NCBI RefSeq assembly: GCF_023898865.1
Contig: NZ_JAGSOV010000097.1
Location: 1-37,305 of the forward strand
Length of the DNA stretch: 37,305 nt
Direction of reading: 5' to 3'
DNA from: Pseudonocardia humida
GTDB taxonomy: Bacteria; Actinomycetota; Actinomycetes; Mycobacteriales; Pseudonocardiaceae
Position numbers and translations under genes: made by a program. Shown here piece after piece: positions 1-7,974 of the stretch; the stretch's first letter is position 1, and each line of letters begins with the position of its first letter. The notes under the pieces are model-generated. The model had not been told where the DNA came from, did no database searches, and was given only the letters and a program-made list of their open reading frames with translations.

Positions 1-219
1 CTGCCGACCTACCGGTCCTGGCTGAACTGGATCGAGAGCGAGTTCGCCGCGCTGCGCTACTTCGCCCTCAACGGCACCGATCACCGCAGCCACGCCGAGC
101 AGAACGCGGCGATCGCCGGCTACGTCCGCTGGCACAACATCCACGCCGAGCCCAAGGTCAACTTCGCGGTCGGGTCACCGATCCGGACCTGGACCCATTA
201 CCCGGCCAAGGCTGCGTGA
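1..219 (+). CDS. IS630-family transposase, C-terminal fragment
   Basis: Frame 1 is open from the window edge to TGA at 217-219 and encodes 72 residues. It contains the motif SWLNWIESEFAALRYFAL followed by HAEQNAAIAGYVRWHN. This matches the end of the DDE catalytic domain of IS630/Tc1-mariner transposases, where the Glu of WIE is the third catalytic carboxylate. The element would cut and paste DNA at TA dinucleotides. The N-terminal part and left end lie outside the window, so completeness cannot be judged. Directly downstream, the GntR gene on the other strand is cut off, consistent with insertion here. The family call is confident; activity is unknown. Confidence 0.85.
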   Translation: MPTYRSWLNWIESEFAALRYFALNGTDHRSHAEQNAAIAGYVRWHNIHAEPKVNFAVGSPIRTWTHYPAKAA

Positions 220-238
220 CGGGCCACTAGTACTGCTA
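220..238 (+). mobile_element. Right end of the IS630-like element
   Basis: Between the transposase stop (219) and the broken GntR frame are 16-19 bases ending GTACTGC-TA. IS630 elements duplicate a TA target. The TA at 237-238 fits the junction and, together with the last IS base, creates the TAG stop that ends the GntR frame (238..236). The exact end is inferred because the left inverted repeat is not in the window. Confidence 0.5.
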
Positions 239-556
239 CGCGTTCACGGCCGCCAGCCGGGCCGCGAGTGCGCGCAGCGCGTCCTCGATCATCGTGATCT
301 GCAGCGACTCGGCGTCGTCGAACTGCGCCACCCGCACCGACCGGGGTCCCTCGCGTTTCACCAGGCGATCCTGCTCGAGGCGTCGAAGCGCCTCGCGCAC
401 CGGCGTGGGGCTGATCTTGAGCGACTCGGCCAGACCGCGCTCGGTCACCTTGCCGCCCCGAGGCAGAACCCCCGTCATGATCGCCTCGCGGACCGCGGCA
501 TACGCCTGATCGCCCGACGACGTAGGGCTTGGGATGTGGGGTAGGCGCCCCTGCCA
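236..556 (-). pseudogene. GntR/FadR-family regulator truncated by IS insertion
   Basis: The minus frame, starting at GTG 556, encodes about 106 residues. It has a clear GntR winged helix-turn-helix: YAAVREAIMTG, then GLAESLKISPTPVREALRRL and a wing ending VRVAQFDD. It continues into the first helix of an FCD ligand domain (LRALAARLAAVNA) and stops. Full FadR-subfamily proteins are about 220 aa, so most of the effector domain is missing. The stop coincides with the IS630 end, so the gene was probably interrupted there. ATG 478 is a later alternative start but would cut into the DNA-binding domain. The remaining protein could bind DNA only without ligand control, if it is made at all. Confidence 0.75.
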
Positions 557-676
557 CGAGTGATCTGCTGAGTCGGACCGTCACGCGAATCGACCGGATC
601 GCGGCCCCGCTCGATCCGCGGGCATCGGGTGCAGCAGCCGCGGACGCCGACCGTCGACCGGCGCCGCAGCGCCGAT

Positions 677-3304
677 TCAGCGCGGCGCTCCTACCGCGGA
701 GCGCAGGTCCCAGGCGGTCTCCTGCTCCGGTGCGTAGCAGCACCGGGTGCCGGTGCGGACGCTCGCACGCAGGTGCCGGCCGAGCGCCGGGTGCGCCTCC
801 TCGACACGGCGCATGGCGGCGTGGATCCGCCAGGTCACGGCGCTGCGGGCGCGCTCGGTGGACCCTCCGCCGCGGCGCGGCCGCCCGGCGAGCCCGGTGG
901 CGGCGGCCAACTGGTCGACGAGCAGGTCCAGCTCGGTGCGGGCGGCCCCGGCCCGCCCGAGGTCCGCCGCGTCCTCGGCCTCGGTGAGTACGTCCTGCAG
1001 CTCGATGATCCGGGCCTCGTAGCTGCGCCGGGCCTGCGGGTCGAGCAGTTCGCCGGTGTCGGGCTGCTCGACCCGCGCGCCGATCAGCTCCGTGCAGTGC
1101 ACCTCCGCATTTGGCCTGCCGAGCAGCGTCGCGAGGTCGTGCAGGCCCTTGGCGTCGGGCAGCCGGGCGGTGTGCCCGGCGAAGGAGACCGTCCACACCG
1201 CCCCGTCGAGCACGAACCGGTTGTCAGCGGATGCGGACCCGGCGATCGTCGCGAGTTCCCGGCGGGCGAGGGCGACGGCGTGGCGGACGGGCACCGTCGA
1301 CGGCCCGGCGGGGGCGGCGACGTCGGCGAGCCGGTCGCGCCACTCCCACTCGTAGAGCGTCAAGGTCCGGGCGCTGCCTGCGGCCTCCCGCAGGACCGCA
1401 CTCGCCTGGCCGTGCCCGACGGCCCCGGCGAGCTCGGCGATCAACCGCAGCGTGACCTGCAGCGGCACGGCGTGCCCGATCCGGACGAACACCTCCAGCG
1501 CCGCGACGAGCCGGTCCGCGGCGGCGGCCGCGCGGCCCTCGCGCAGCGCGATGCCGGCCAGGGTCCAGTGGCACGGGCCCTCGACCAGCGGGTAGCCCGC
1601 TGCGCGGGTCCGCTCGGCCAGGGCGGTCAGGGTGGCCCGGCCGCGGTCGACATCGTCGATCGTCAGGATGGTGGCGCAGGCCAGCGCGGCGAGGGCCTCC
1701 GGGAAACCGCCGCCGGCCGCGACGGCCTTGGTGTGCGCGTCACCGGCCTGGCGGGCGGCCTCGTCGAGCCGGCCGAGGGCGGCAAGGGCGCTGGCCCGGA
1801 ACGTGCGCATCTCGCTGGCCCAGCCCGGCTCGTCCCCCGCGTCGGCGCGCGCCACGGCCTGGTCGGCCCAGCGCAGCGCCCGGGCGGGCCGACCGGCGAG
1901 CAGGTCGTGGAAGTACAGGGTGCGCAGGGCCAGCACGGCGGCGAACGGGCTGGGATCGGCGTCGAGGGCTCGGCGGGCCAGCTCGGCGGCGCGGTCGGTC
2001 GACCGGACGACCATGTGCGCGAACGCGGCGACGGCCGCGAACTCCGGCCACGCCCGGGACCGCGGGTCGGGCCAGCGGCGCAGCAGGTCCTCGCCCACCT
2101 CGATGACCGGCTCCGGGCGCGCGCCGTGCACGACCACGACGGCCTGCCTGACGAGCGAGCCCGCCCGTTCGGGCGTGTCGTCGTGGGCGAGGCACCAGTG
2201 CAGGGCATCGAGGAGGTCGGTCTGCGCGGCCCGGGTGACGGACCGGACCTCGGGGCCCTCCGACGGCTCCGTGCCCCACCGGGTGCCGGCGGCCCGCGCG
2301 ACCAGCCGGTCCACCCAGCGATCGTGGGCCTCGTCGAACTCACCGCGCTCGACCAGGCGGGCGCGGGCGAACGCCCGCAGCGTCTCCAGCAGCCCGTACC
2401 AGCTCCGCCCGTCCTGCTGCCGGACGGTGAGCAGCGACTGCCCGACGAGGTGGTCGAGGCGGTCGGCGATGGTGAGCCGGTCGGCATCCGGCGCACCGGC
2501 GACCACGCGCGCCTCGTCGGCGGTGAACCGGCCGGCGAACACGCCCAGCCGGTCGAAGAAGCGGGCGGTCGGCTCCGGCAACCGGTCGTAGGACCAGCTG
2601 ATCGCCGCCTCCAGGCTGCGGTGCCGGCGCGGGCCCCGGTGGTCCGCGCGGCTGAGCAGGTCGAGCCGGTCGTCGAGATGGGCGAGGATCTCGCTGGGGG
2701 TGAGGCTGCGGGTGCGCGCCGCGGCCAGCTCCAGCGCCAGCGGCAGGCCGTCGAGCCGCCGGCACAGCGCGGCGACGGCGGCCGCGCCGGCGACGTCGAG
2801 GACGAGTTCGTGCCCCGCGGCCCGGGCGTGGGCCAGCAGGAGCGCAGCGGCGGGGGAATCGGCCAGCCGGTCCGGGTCGTCCACGGCCGGCAGCGCCAGC
2901 GGGGCCAGCGGCAGGATCCGCTCGTCGGCCAGTCCCAGCGGTTCGCGGCTGGTGGCGAGCACCGTGAGCTCGGGGCGCCCGTCGAGCAGTCGGGCAGCGG
3001 TGTCGGCGGCGGCGTCGAGGACGTGCTCGCAGTTGTCGAGCACGAGCAGCAGCCCGTCGCGCCGCGGCGCGAGCAGCGCGGCGGCCAGCGACGGGAACCC
3101 CAGCGCGGCGGCGACCGCGTCGGGCACCTCCTGGGGCCTGCTCACCTCGGCCAGCTCGCTCGTCACCGACGACGGCGAGGCCGACGCGCCCGCCCGGGCC
3201 AGCGCCGTCTTGCCGACACCACCCGCGCCGGTCACGGTGACGAGCCGGTGGTGCGCCAGCAGGCCGCGCAGGGCCGCGACCTCGCCGTCCCGGCCCAGTA
3301 GCAC
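677..3304 (-). CDS. Large NB-ARC/SARP-like ATPase regulator with TPR-like C-terminus
   Basis: About 875 aa from GTG 3304. It opens almost directly with LLGRDGEVAALRGLL, then Walker A GAGGVGKT (about residues 26-33), Walker B LLLVLDNCEHV and the LATSREPLGL sensor motif of the AfsR/NB-ARC STAND ATPases. A long helical, TPR-like middle region and a conserved C-terminal block follow (DAKGLHDLATLLGRP, later ERARSAVTWRIHAAMRRVEE). That tail is typical of actinobacterial predicted regulators of this type. No BTAD, LuxR or other DNA-binding domain is visible at either end. The upstream GNAT gene ends at 3346, so no N-terminal domain can be hidden. The start has no clear ribosome binding site; translation may be coupled to the GNAT gene 41 nt upstream. 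It probably acts as a signal-sensing switch, but the target is unknown. Confidence 0.7.
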   Translation of the reverse strand: MLLGRDGEVAALRGLLAHHRLVTVTGAGGVGKTALARAGASASPSSVTSELAEVSRPQEVPDAVAAALGFPSLAAALLAPRRDGLLLVLDNCEHVLDAAADTAARLLDGRPELTVLATSREPLGLADERILPLAPLALPAVDDPDRLADSPAAALLLAHARAAGHELVLDVAGAAAVAALCRRLDGLPLALELAAARTRSLTPSEILAHLDDRLDLLSRADHRGPRRHRSLEAAISWSYDRLPEPTARFFDRLGVFAGRFTADEARVVAGAPDADRLTIADRLDHLVGQSLLTVRQQDGRSWYGLLETLRAFARARLVERGEFDEAHDRWVDRLVARAAGTRWGTEPSEGPEVRSVTRAAQTDLLDALHWCLAHDDTPERAGSLVRQAVVVVHGARPEPVIEVGEDLLRRWPDPRSRAWPEFAAVAAFAHMVVRSTDRAAELARRALDADPSPFAAVLALRTLYFHDLLAGRPARALRWADQAVARADAGDEPGWASEMRTFRASALAALGRLDEAARQAGDAHTKAVAAGGGFPEALAALACATILTIDDVDRGRATLTALAERTRAAGYPLVEGPCHWTLAGIALREGRAAAAADRLVAALEVFVRIGHAVPLQVTLRLIAELAGAVGHGQASAVLREAAGSARTLTLYEWEWRDRLADVAAPAGPSTVPVRHAVALARRELATIAGSASADNRFVLDGAVWTVSFAGHTARLPDAKGLHDLATLLGRPNAEVHCTELIGARVEQPDTGELLDPQARRSYEARIIELQDVLTEAEDAADLGRAGAARTELDLLVDQLAAATGLAGRPRRGGGSTERARSAVTWRIHAAMRRVEEAHPALGRHLRASVRTGTRCCYAPEQETAWDLRSAVGAPR

Positions 3305-3345
3305 CGGGTCAGTGTCGCGTGCCGCGCACCGCGGCGACAGAGCGG

Positions 3346-3915
3346 TCAGACCAGGCCGATCGGGTCCCCGGGTCGGGAGGGACGGAGGGGCATGGCCATC
3401 TCGGCGCAGTCCAGGACCACCCCGTCGGGCAGGGCGACGGCGACCCGCTCGACCTCGGCGAAGCCGTAGGCGGCGTAGAGCGGCACGCCGGGCAGCGTCG
3501 CCATCAGGGTGAGAGCGGCGAAGCCCCGCCGGCGGGCCGCCTGCTCGCTCGCGGCGAGCACCGCGCGGCCCAGGCCGCGGCGCGTCCAGTCGCCGCGCAC
3601 GAACATCGCCCTGACCCGGGCCGGTTCGGTGGCCGGGTCCAGCAGGCGGTCGTCGTCGGCCCCTGCCCCGGTTCCGGCGTGCAGCCGCCCGCGCCGGCTC
3701 CAGCCCCCGCACGCGACGATCTCGCCGTCCGCCTCGTGCACGAAGTAGGTGCCGTCCTCGATCAGCGCGGGGTCGGGCTCGGTGAGGTAGCGGGCGGCGC
3801 TGGCCGTCTGGTCGGCCGAGTAGGACCGCGGGAACAGCGTGCGGACCGATGTCCGCATCAGCGCGGCGATCCGGGGGATGTCGGCGGGTACCGCGAGCCG
3901 TTGTGCGGTGGTCAT
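3346..3915 (-). CDS. GNAT-family N-acetyltransferase
   Basis: 189 aa from ATG 3915, chosen because AAGGAGGAT stands just upstream and the ATG overlaps the stop of the MFS gene (ATGA). The acetyl-CoA binding motif A is visible as RGDWTRRGLGRAVLAASEQAARRRG in two parts (RRGLGR is the Q/RxxGxG/A signature). It is followed by YAAYGFAEVER, the usual C-terminal strand and helix of the fold. The N-terminus (IPRIAALMRTSVRTLFPRSY) resembles small-molecule or PhnO-like acetyltransferases. It is the third gene of a coupled GNAT-MFS-GNAT operon, which could mean modification plus export of an amine compound or drug. The substrate is unknown. Confidence 0.8.
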   Translation of the reverse strand: MTTAQRLAVPADIPRIAALMRTSVRTLFPRSYSADQTASAARYLTEPDPALIEDGTYFVHEADGEIVACGGWSRRGRLHAGTGAGADDDRLLDPATEPARVRAMFVRGDWTRRGLGRAVLAASEQAARRRGFAALTLMATLPGVPLYAAYGFAEVERVAVALPDGVVLDCAEMAMPLRPSRPGDPIGLV

Positions 3916-5093
3916 CGGGATCCTCCTTCGGTGGGAGCGGGCACGGCGGCGGCCCGGGGGTGGGTGGATGCTTCGCGGAGAGCCGACCAGCCGACCAGCG
4001 CGGCCCCCGCCGCCACGACGATCGCCGCTCCCGGGCTTCCGGTCCACGCGGTCATCGCCGCGGCCGACGTCGGACCGACGAGCGCGGCGACGGCGGACGC
4101 GGTGTGCAGCAGTCCGAGCCGGGCCCCCAGGCCGGCCGGCCCGTGCAGCTCGACGAGCAGTTCCGGGAGCAGCGCGACGTAGGCGCCGTTGGCCACGCCG
4201 AACACCACCGCGAACGCGACGAGCAGCAGCGGGTCGGCGCCGGCGACCAGCCACAGGCCCAGCGCCACGACCAGTCCGAGCGCGGCGGCCCGCAGGCCGG
4301 TCCGGGCGCCGAACCGCGCGGCGGCCGCGCCGCAGAGCAACCGCCCGGCCACCCCGGACACGCTCAGGGTGGAGAGCATCGCCGCGGCGAACGGCAGGCC
4401 GAGCCCGTGGGCGGCCGCGTAGGTGGGCAGGTGCGCCAGCGGCACGAACACCGCGCCGGACAGCGCGACAGCGGCCAGGTAGAGCCGGCCGAACCCGGGC
4501 GTCCGGACCGGGCCCGGCCGGGCGCTCGCCGCGCCGGGACCGGAGTGGACCGTCGCCGCGCAGCCGGCCAGCAGCACCGCCGACACGACGGCGAGGCCGA
4601 GCAGGGCCCCCCGCGGCCCGTCCCGCTCGGCCAGCCAGACCGCGGCCGGCGGCAGGACCGCGGTCCCGAGCGGCCCACCTGCGGCTGCGACGCCCAACGC
4701 GGTCGCCCGATGCCGGCCGACCCCGGTCCCGACCGCGGTCAGCACCGGCACGAGGACGCAGCCCGCGCCACCGCCCACCCCGAGCCCGGCCGCGAGCAGG
4801 GCGAGCGGGAAGGAGCTGGTGACCGCCACGACGGCCGATCCGGCCGGCAGCAGGACCGCACCGGCCGCGAGCAGCGGACGGGCGCCGCGGCGCTGCGCGA
4901 TCGGCCCGGTCGCGGCCCCGGCGAGCAGCGCCACGCACAGCGCCGTGGAGAACGGCGCGGCCGCCGCGGCGGGCCCGACGTCGAACTCCCCGGCCAGCTC
5001 GGTGCTCAGAGCGCTGAGGGAGATCGTCGTCCCGACGGCGACCGCGCCCGCGGTGACCGCGGCGGCGACCAGCGCCCGCGGCCCGCGGATCAC
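3912..5093 (-). CDS. MFS transporter, probable exporter
   Basis: 393 aa from GTG 5093, which overlaps the stop of the upstream GNAT gene (GTGA); its own stop overlaps the next start (ATGA). The protein is almost entirely hydrophobic with about 12 membrane segments, and has MFS features such as GPIAQRRGARPLLAAGAVLL (loop 2-3 motif A region) and GRLLCGAAAARFGARTGLRA (loop 8-9). The length is normal for 12-TM MFS proteins. The call of exporter is inferred from the flanking acetyltransferases. No substrate can be read from the sequence. Confidence 0.8.
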   Translation of the reverse strand: MIRGPRALVAAAVTAGAVAVGTTISLSALSTELAGEFDVGPAAAAAPFSTALCVALLAGAATGPIAQRRGARPLLAAGAVLLPAGSAVVAVTSSFPLALLAAGLGVGGGAGCVLVPVLTAVGTGVGRHRATALGVAAAGGPLGTAVLPPAAVWLAERDGPRGALLGLAVVSAVLLAGCAATVHSGPGAASARPGPVRTPGFGRLYLAAVALSGAVFVPLAHLPTYAAAHGLGLPFAAAMLSTLSVSGVAGRLLCGAAAARFGARTGLRAAALGLVVALGLWLVAGADPLLLVAFAVVFGVANGAYVALLPELLVELHGPAGLGARLGLLHTASAVAALVGPTSAAAMTAWTGSPGAAIVVAAGAALVGWSALREASTHPRAAAVPAPTEGGSR

Positions 5094-5608
5094 CGCGCCG
5101 CCCCGGCCCGCCGGCCCGCCAGGTCCAGCCCCAACGTCAGCACGCCCGGCACGCCCAGGTCGTGGAACGGCTCGGCGGGCCGGAAGCCGTACCCGCGGTA
5201 GAGGTGGTGCGCGGCCGGCATCGCGCCGGGATGGGTCTGCAGCAGCAGCTCGTCGAACCCGAGGTCGTCCGCGGCGGCCACGGCCTCGGCGAGCAGGGCC
5301 CGGCCCAGGCCCCGCCCGCGGGCCCAGGGCCGCAGGTACATCCGCTTGAGCTCGGCGGCCGACCGGGTCAGCCGGTGCACCCCGACCATCCCGGCCGGCC
5401 GCTCGCCCACCTGGGCGAGGACCAGCGCGGCGTCGGGGGGTCGGTAGAACCGGGCCGGGTCGGCGAACTCGTCCCTCGCGGCCGGCTGCGCCGCGGTGAC
5501 GTCGGCGCCAACGGCCGCGGCCACCCACCGCCGGTGCTCGTCGAGCAGCAGCGCGGCCGCCGCCCAGTGCGCAGTGGTCCGAGCCCGGTGCACGGCCCCT
5601 GCCGACAC
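5090..5608 (-). CDS. GNAT-family N-acetyltransferase, first gene of a coupled operon
   Basis: 172 aa from GTG 5608. Motif A reads LKRMYLRPWARGRGLGRALL, a textbook GNAT acetyl-CoA loop, followed by HHLYRGYGFRPAEPF near the C-terminus. The start lies only 3 nt after the stop of a possible 17-residue leader frame, so translation may be coupled to it. The gene overlaps the MFS transporter by 4 nt. The substrate is unknown. Confidence 0.8.
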   Translation of the reverse strand: MSAGAVHRARTTAHWAAAALLLDEHRRWVAAAVGADVTAAQPAARDEFADPARFYRPPDAALVLAQVGERPAGMVGVHRLTRSAAELKRMYLRPWARGRGLGRALLAEAVAAADDLGFDELLLQTHPGAMPAAHHLYRGYGFRPAEPFHDLGVPGVLTLGLDLAGRRAGAAR

Positions 5609-5611
5609 CGC

Positions 5612-5665
5612 TCAGCCCTCCAGCCGGTGGACGGGGCGGACCATGAGGAATTCGAGGGCGGGCAT
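5612..5665 (-). CDS. Possible 17-aa leader peptide before the GNAT-MFS-GNAT operon
   Basis: The minus-strand frame ATG 5665 to TGA 5612 encodes MPALEFLMVRPVHRLEG. The purine-rich stretch AGGGAG lies about 5 nt before the ATG, a better ribosome binding site than that of the GNAT gene itself. Only 3 nt separate its stop from the GNAT GTG. Short upstream frames of this kind can control export or resistance genes by ribosome stalling. That role is inferred only; no known leader is recognised. Confidence 0.35.
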   Translation of the reverse strand: MPALEFLMVRPVHRLEG

Positions 5666-5705
5666 GGCGACTCCCTGGCGGGTGAGGTGGTGTCACCCGG
5701 CAAGG

Positions 5706-5755
5706 CGTGAGGATGCCCGGGAGGTTCGGCCTCACGGGACGCGGACGGACCTCCC
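5706..5755. promoter_or_regulatory. Two interleaved inverted repeats in the operon leader
   Basis: CGTGAGG (5706-5712) pairs with CCTCACG (5730-5736), and GGGAGGT (5719-5725) pairs with ACCTCCC (5749-5755). The two 7-bp stems interlock, so they could form a pseudoknot or mutually exclusive hairpins 40-90 nt upstream of the leader frame. Stems this short can arise by chance in GC-rich DNA. Confidence 0.3.
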
Positions 5756-5767
5756 GAGCAGCAGATC

Positions 5768-6262
5768 TCATTCTCGGCTGCAGCGCTGGTCGATGTAGGC
5801 CTCGGCCTTCTCGACCTCGGACTCGATGCTCTTCGGCAGCTCGCGGCGTAGGACGGGATCGAGCAGCCACCGCAGCGCCGGGGTGAGTTCAACCGACATC
5901 GTCCTGGTCACCAGGGTCCCGTTCTCGACGGGCTCGCACACGAAACTCGCGCTGAACGTCATCAGCCGGTGCCAGAGCTTGCTCCTCGGCCACGGCGAGA
6001 GCCCGACGTCGACGCGCTCACCCGGAGTGAGGACGCCCTGTGCGACCATCTTCGGCGCGGGGATCGGTATCCCGGGCATCCTGGGACGGAACTTGAATTC
6101 GACGTGATCTCCCCGGCGGTGCACCCAGTCGAACCGCCCGAGCTTGTCGTCCACGTCGGCGTATCGTTCGACATCGAGCGCGAACTCGAGGAATTCGTCC
6201 GGCGAGCATGCCATGATTCGTCGGGTCCGTGCTTCCGCCATGAGGCATCCCGTCGTCGACAT
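5768..6262 (-). CDS. SRPBCC-superfamily protein
   Basis: 164 aa from ATG 6262; ATG 6241 (MAEARTRRI) is an equally good start, with GACGGGA before it. The pattern fits the START/SRPBCC lipid- or ligand-binding fold of polyketide-cyclase-like proteins: an N-terminal strand, CSPDEFLEFALDVERYADV (helix and aromatic turn), then antiparallel strands, then a long C-terminal helix PKSIESEVEKAEAYI. There is no catalytic signature. It follows the DUF2867 gene by 12 nt on the same strand, so the two are probably co-transcribed and under the TetR operator at 7021-7038. Confidence 0.65.
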   Translation of the reverse strand: MSTTGCLMAEARTRRIMACSPDEFLEFALDVERYADVDDKLGRFDWVHRRGDHVEFKFRPRMPGIPIPAPKMVAQGVLTPGERVDVGLSPWPRSKLWHRLMTFSASFVCEPVENGTLVTRTMSVELTPALRWLLDPVLRRELPKSIESEVEKAEAYIDQRCSRE

Positions 6263-6274
6263 CGCGTGCGGCCG

Positions 6275-6913
6275 CTACTGCCCACTTGACCATCTGGGTT
6301 CTTCGTCCCTCCGCGCGCCGAGGTGCACGCTCCGCTCGCGCCATGCGCGTTCCCATTTCCGGGTCAGCGCCGGGTAGACGATGAGGTGTCGAAACGGCTT
6401 GATCACGGCCATGTACAGCCGTCCGAACAGGCCGTTGGGTTTGACCAGGGCCGCCATCCGCAGTTCGTACTCGCCGCCGTCGGACGGCACCCAACCCAGG
6501 TGGCAGACGTCGTGGACGGTCTTGTTGGCCATCTCGATCGCGCACTCGTCACGCAGCTCGTAGACCATGGTGAATGGCGTGTTCGGTACCGCCGCCCCGG
6601 TCGCGTCCTGGCGCAAGTCGGCCGGCAGCCGGTCGCGCAGCGACTCGACCCGCCCCCGGAGGCCCTGATCGGGTGTGTCCCAGCCGAACAGGGCGCCGAG
6701 CTTCCACCGCACGACGAACAGGAGCCGGACCACCGGGGGGTTCTCGTTGAGCCCCCCGACGGCCCGCAGCGCGGCCAGCATCGCGGGGAAGTCGTCCGGC
6801 CCGGCGCGGGGCGTGCGGTAGGCCCACACGTCCTCGACCCGGAAGTCGGGCGCGATCTCATGGATGCGCCACGGACGGGCCGTGTGCTCGGTGACAGGGA
6901 GCCTCATCGACAT
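6275..6913 (-). CDS. DUF2867-family protein
   Basis: 212 aa from ATG 6913 (ATG 6907 and 6916 are alternatives; GAAGGG lies at 6923..6918). The N-terminus RPWRIHEIAPDFRVEDVW and the internal FTMVYELRDECAIEMANKTVHDV are typical of the DUF2867 family, which has an SRPBCC-like fold and often a paired NAD-binding domain in larger proteins. Here only the DUF2867 part is present. It pairs with a second SRPBCC-type protein downstream, which suggests a two-gene unit acting on a hydrophobic ligand. The biochemical role is unknown. Confidence 0.7.
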   Translation of the reverse strand: MSMRLPVTEHTARPWRIHEIAPDFRVEDVWAYRTPRAGPDDFPAMLAALRAVGGLNENPPVVRLLFVVRWKLGALFGWDTPDQGLRGRVESLRDRLPADLRQDATGAAVPNTPFTMVYELRDECAIEMANKTVHDVCHLGWVPSDGGEYELRMAALVKPNGLFGRLYMAVIKPFRHLIVYPALTRKWERAWRERSVHLGARRDEEPRWSSGQ

Positions 6914-7020
6914 CATGCCCTTCGCAGTGTCATGCGCTGCCGCATGCGTTAGGAGCGCGAGAGTGTCGCGACCGGGTCGAGGCGGAGTCGACAATCCGTG
7001 GCTGCTCTGAGGACAGCATA

Positions 7021-7038
7021 CCATACGGTCTGGTCTGG
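7021..7038 (+). promoter_or_regulatory. TetR operator-like site 1 (CCATAC-N6-GTCTGG)
   Basis: The imperfect palindrome CCATAC-ggtctg-GTCTGG sits between the divergent DUF2867 and methyltransferase genes. Two similar sites precede the tetR gene (8556-8573, 8586-8603). The preceding bases extend it to CATACCATACGG, a 12-mer repeated exactly in inverted orientation at 8596-8607. Confidence 0.65.
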
Positions 7039-7130
7039 GGCGTTCGTCTGGCGGCCCGGCCGGCGGGAGGGCCCTGATCGCCACAGCGAGCGGCCGTTCC
7101 GCGACCTTCTCCCCGCGACATACCCAGTGG

Positions 7131-7136
7131 TACGTT
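7131..7136 (+). promoter_or_regulatory. Possible -10 element for a leaderless transcript
   Basis: TACGTT (TANNNT class) ends 6 nt before the methyltransferase GTG at 7143, so transcription could begin at the start codon. No Shine-Dalgarno sequence is seen before that GTG. The -35 region is weak. Confidence 0.4.
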
Positions 7137-7142
7137 CCGGTC

Positions 7143-7877
7143 GTGCGACGGCTCCTCCGCGCCGGCGGGTCCGGTCGTCCGGCGAACTCGCCCCGTGCGG
7201 ACCTGCGGAAGGACCCGCACGACGTCGCCGCCATGTTCGACGGGGTCGCCCGGCGCTACGACCTCACGAACTCCGTCTTCACCGCCGGGCAGGACCGGCG
7301 CTGGCGCCGGTTGACGCGCCGGGCGCTGGCGGTGCGGCCGGGGGAGCGGGTGCTGGACCTGGCTGCAGGCACCGCGGTGTCCACCGACGAGCTGCGGCGC
7401 TCTGGCGGGTACTGCGTGGCCGCCGACTTCTCCCTCGGCATGCTCCGCGCCGGCGCGGCCCGGGACGTGCCGAAGGTCGCCGCCGACGCGCTGCACCTGC
7501 CGTTCCGCGACGGCGCCTTCGACGCGGTGACGATGACGTTCGGGCTGCGGAACGTCGCGGACCCCGATGAGGCCCTGCGCGAGCTCGCCCGGGTGACCCG
7601 GCCCGGCGGGCGCCTCGTGGTGTGCGAGACCGGCGTCCCGCCCAGTGCGCTGGTCCGCGCGGCGCGCGACGTCGCGATCGACCACGTCGTGCCGGCGATC
7701 ACGAGGCGCGTGTCGAGCAACCCCGTCGCCTACCGCTACCTGGCCGAGTCGGTCCGCGCCTGGTACCCGCAGGCCGAGCTCGCCCGGCGCATCGCCGCCG
7801 CCGGCTGGGAGCAGGTCGGCTGGCGCGACCTGGGTCTCGGTGTCGTCGCACTGCACCGCGCTCGCCGACGCCCGTGA
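7143..7877 (+). CDS. Demethylmenaquinone methyltransferase-like (MenG/UbiE) protein
   Basis: 244 aa. It has the UbiE/MenG signatures VAAMFDGVARRYDLTNSVF near residue 28 and DAVTMTFGLRNVADPDEALR in the middle, plus the SAM-binding motif I VLDLAAGTAVS and RRVSSNPVAYRYLAESVRAW near the end. MenG adds the C-2 methyl group of menaquinone from S-adenosylmethionine. Motif I normally reads GTG and here reads GTA, and the stretch after VVCETGVPP differs from the standard enzyme, so this may be a paralog. It lies beside a broken NDH-2 gene (a menaquinone-linked dehydrogenase) and inside the TetR locus, unlike the housekeeping menG setting. GTG 7143 probably starts a leaderless message. Confidence 0.75.
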   Translation: MRRLLRAGGSGRPANSPRADLRKDPHDVAAMFDGVARRYDLTNSVFTAGQDRRWRRLTRRALAVRPGERVLDLAAGTAVSTDELRRSGGYCVAADFSLGMLRAGAARDVPKVAADALHLPFRDGAFDAVTMTFGLRNVADPDEALRELARVTRPGGRLVVCETGVPPSALVRAARDVAIDHVVPAITRRVSSNPVAYRYLAESVRAWYPQAELARRIAAAGWEQVGWRDLGLGVVALHRARRRP

Positions 7878-7974
7878 CCGCACGCCCACCGTGACGATCG
7901 CGCACGGCCGGCATCGCGTCGGTCGTCGTCGAAGTCGGCAATGCGGTCGGCTCCCTGGGCAGGGGCTCGAGTGG

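Noticed and set aside
629..3301. 890-codon plus-strand frame opposite the ATPase regulator
   Set aside because: Low-complexity Gly/Pro/Arg composition and no family motifs; it is the GC-rich shadow of the real minus-strand gene.
7878..7974. Possible terminator hairpin between the convergent methyltransferase and tetR genes
   Set aside because: Only short, broken complementarity and no T-tract.
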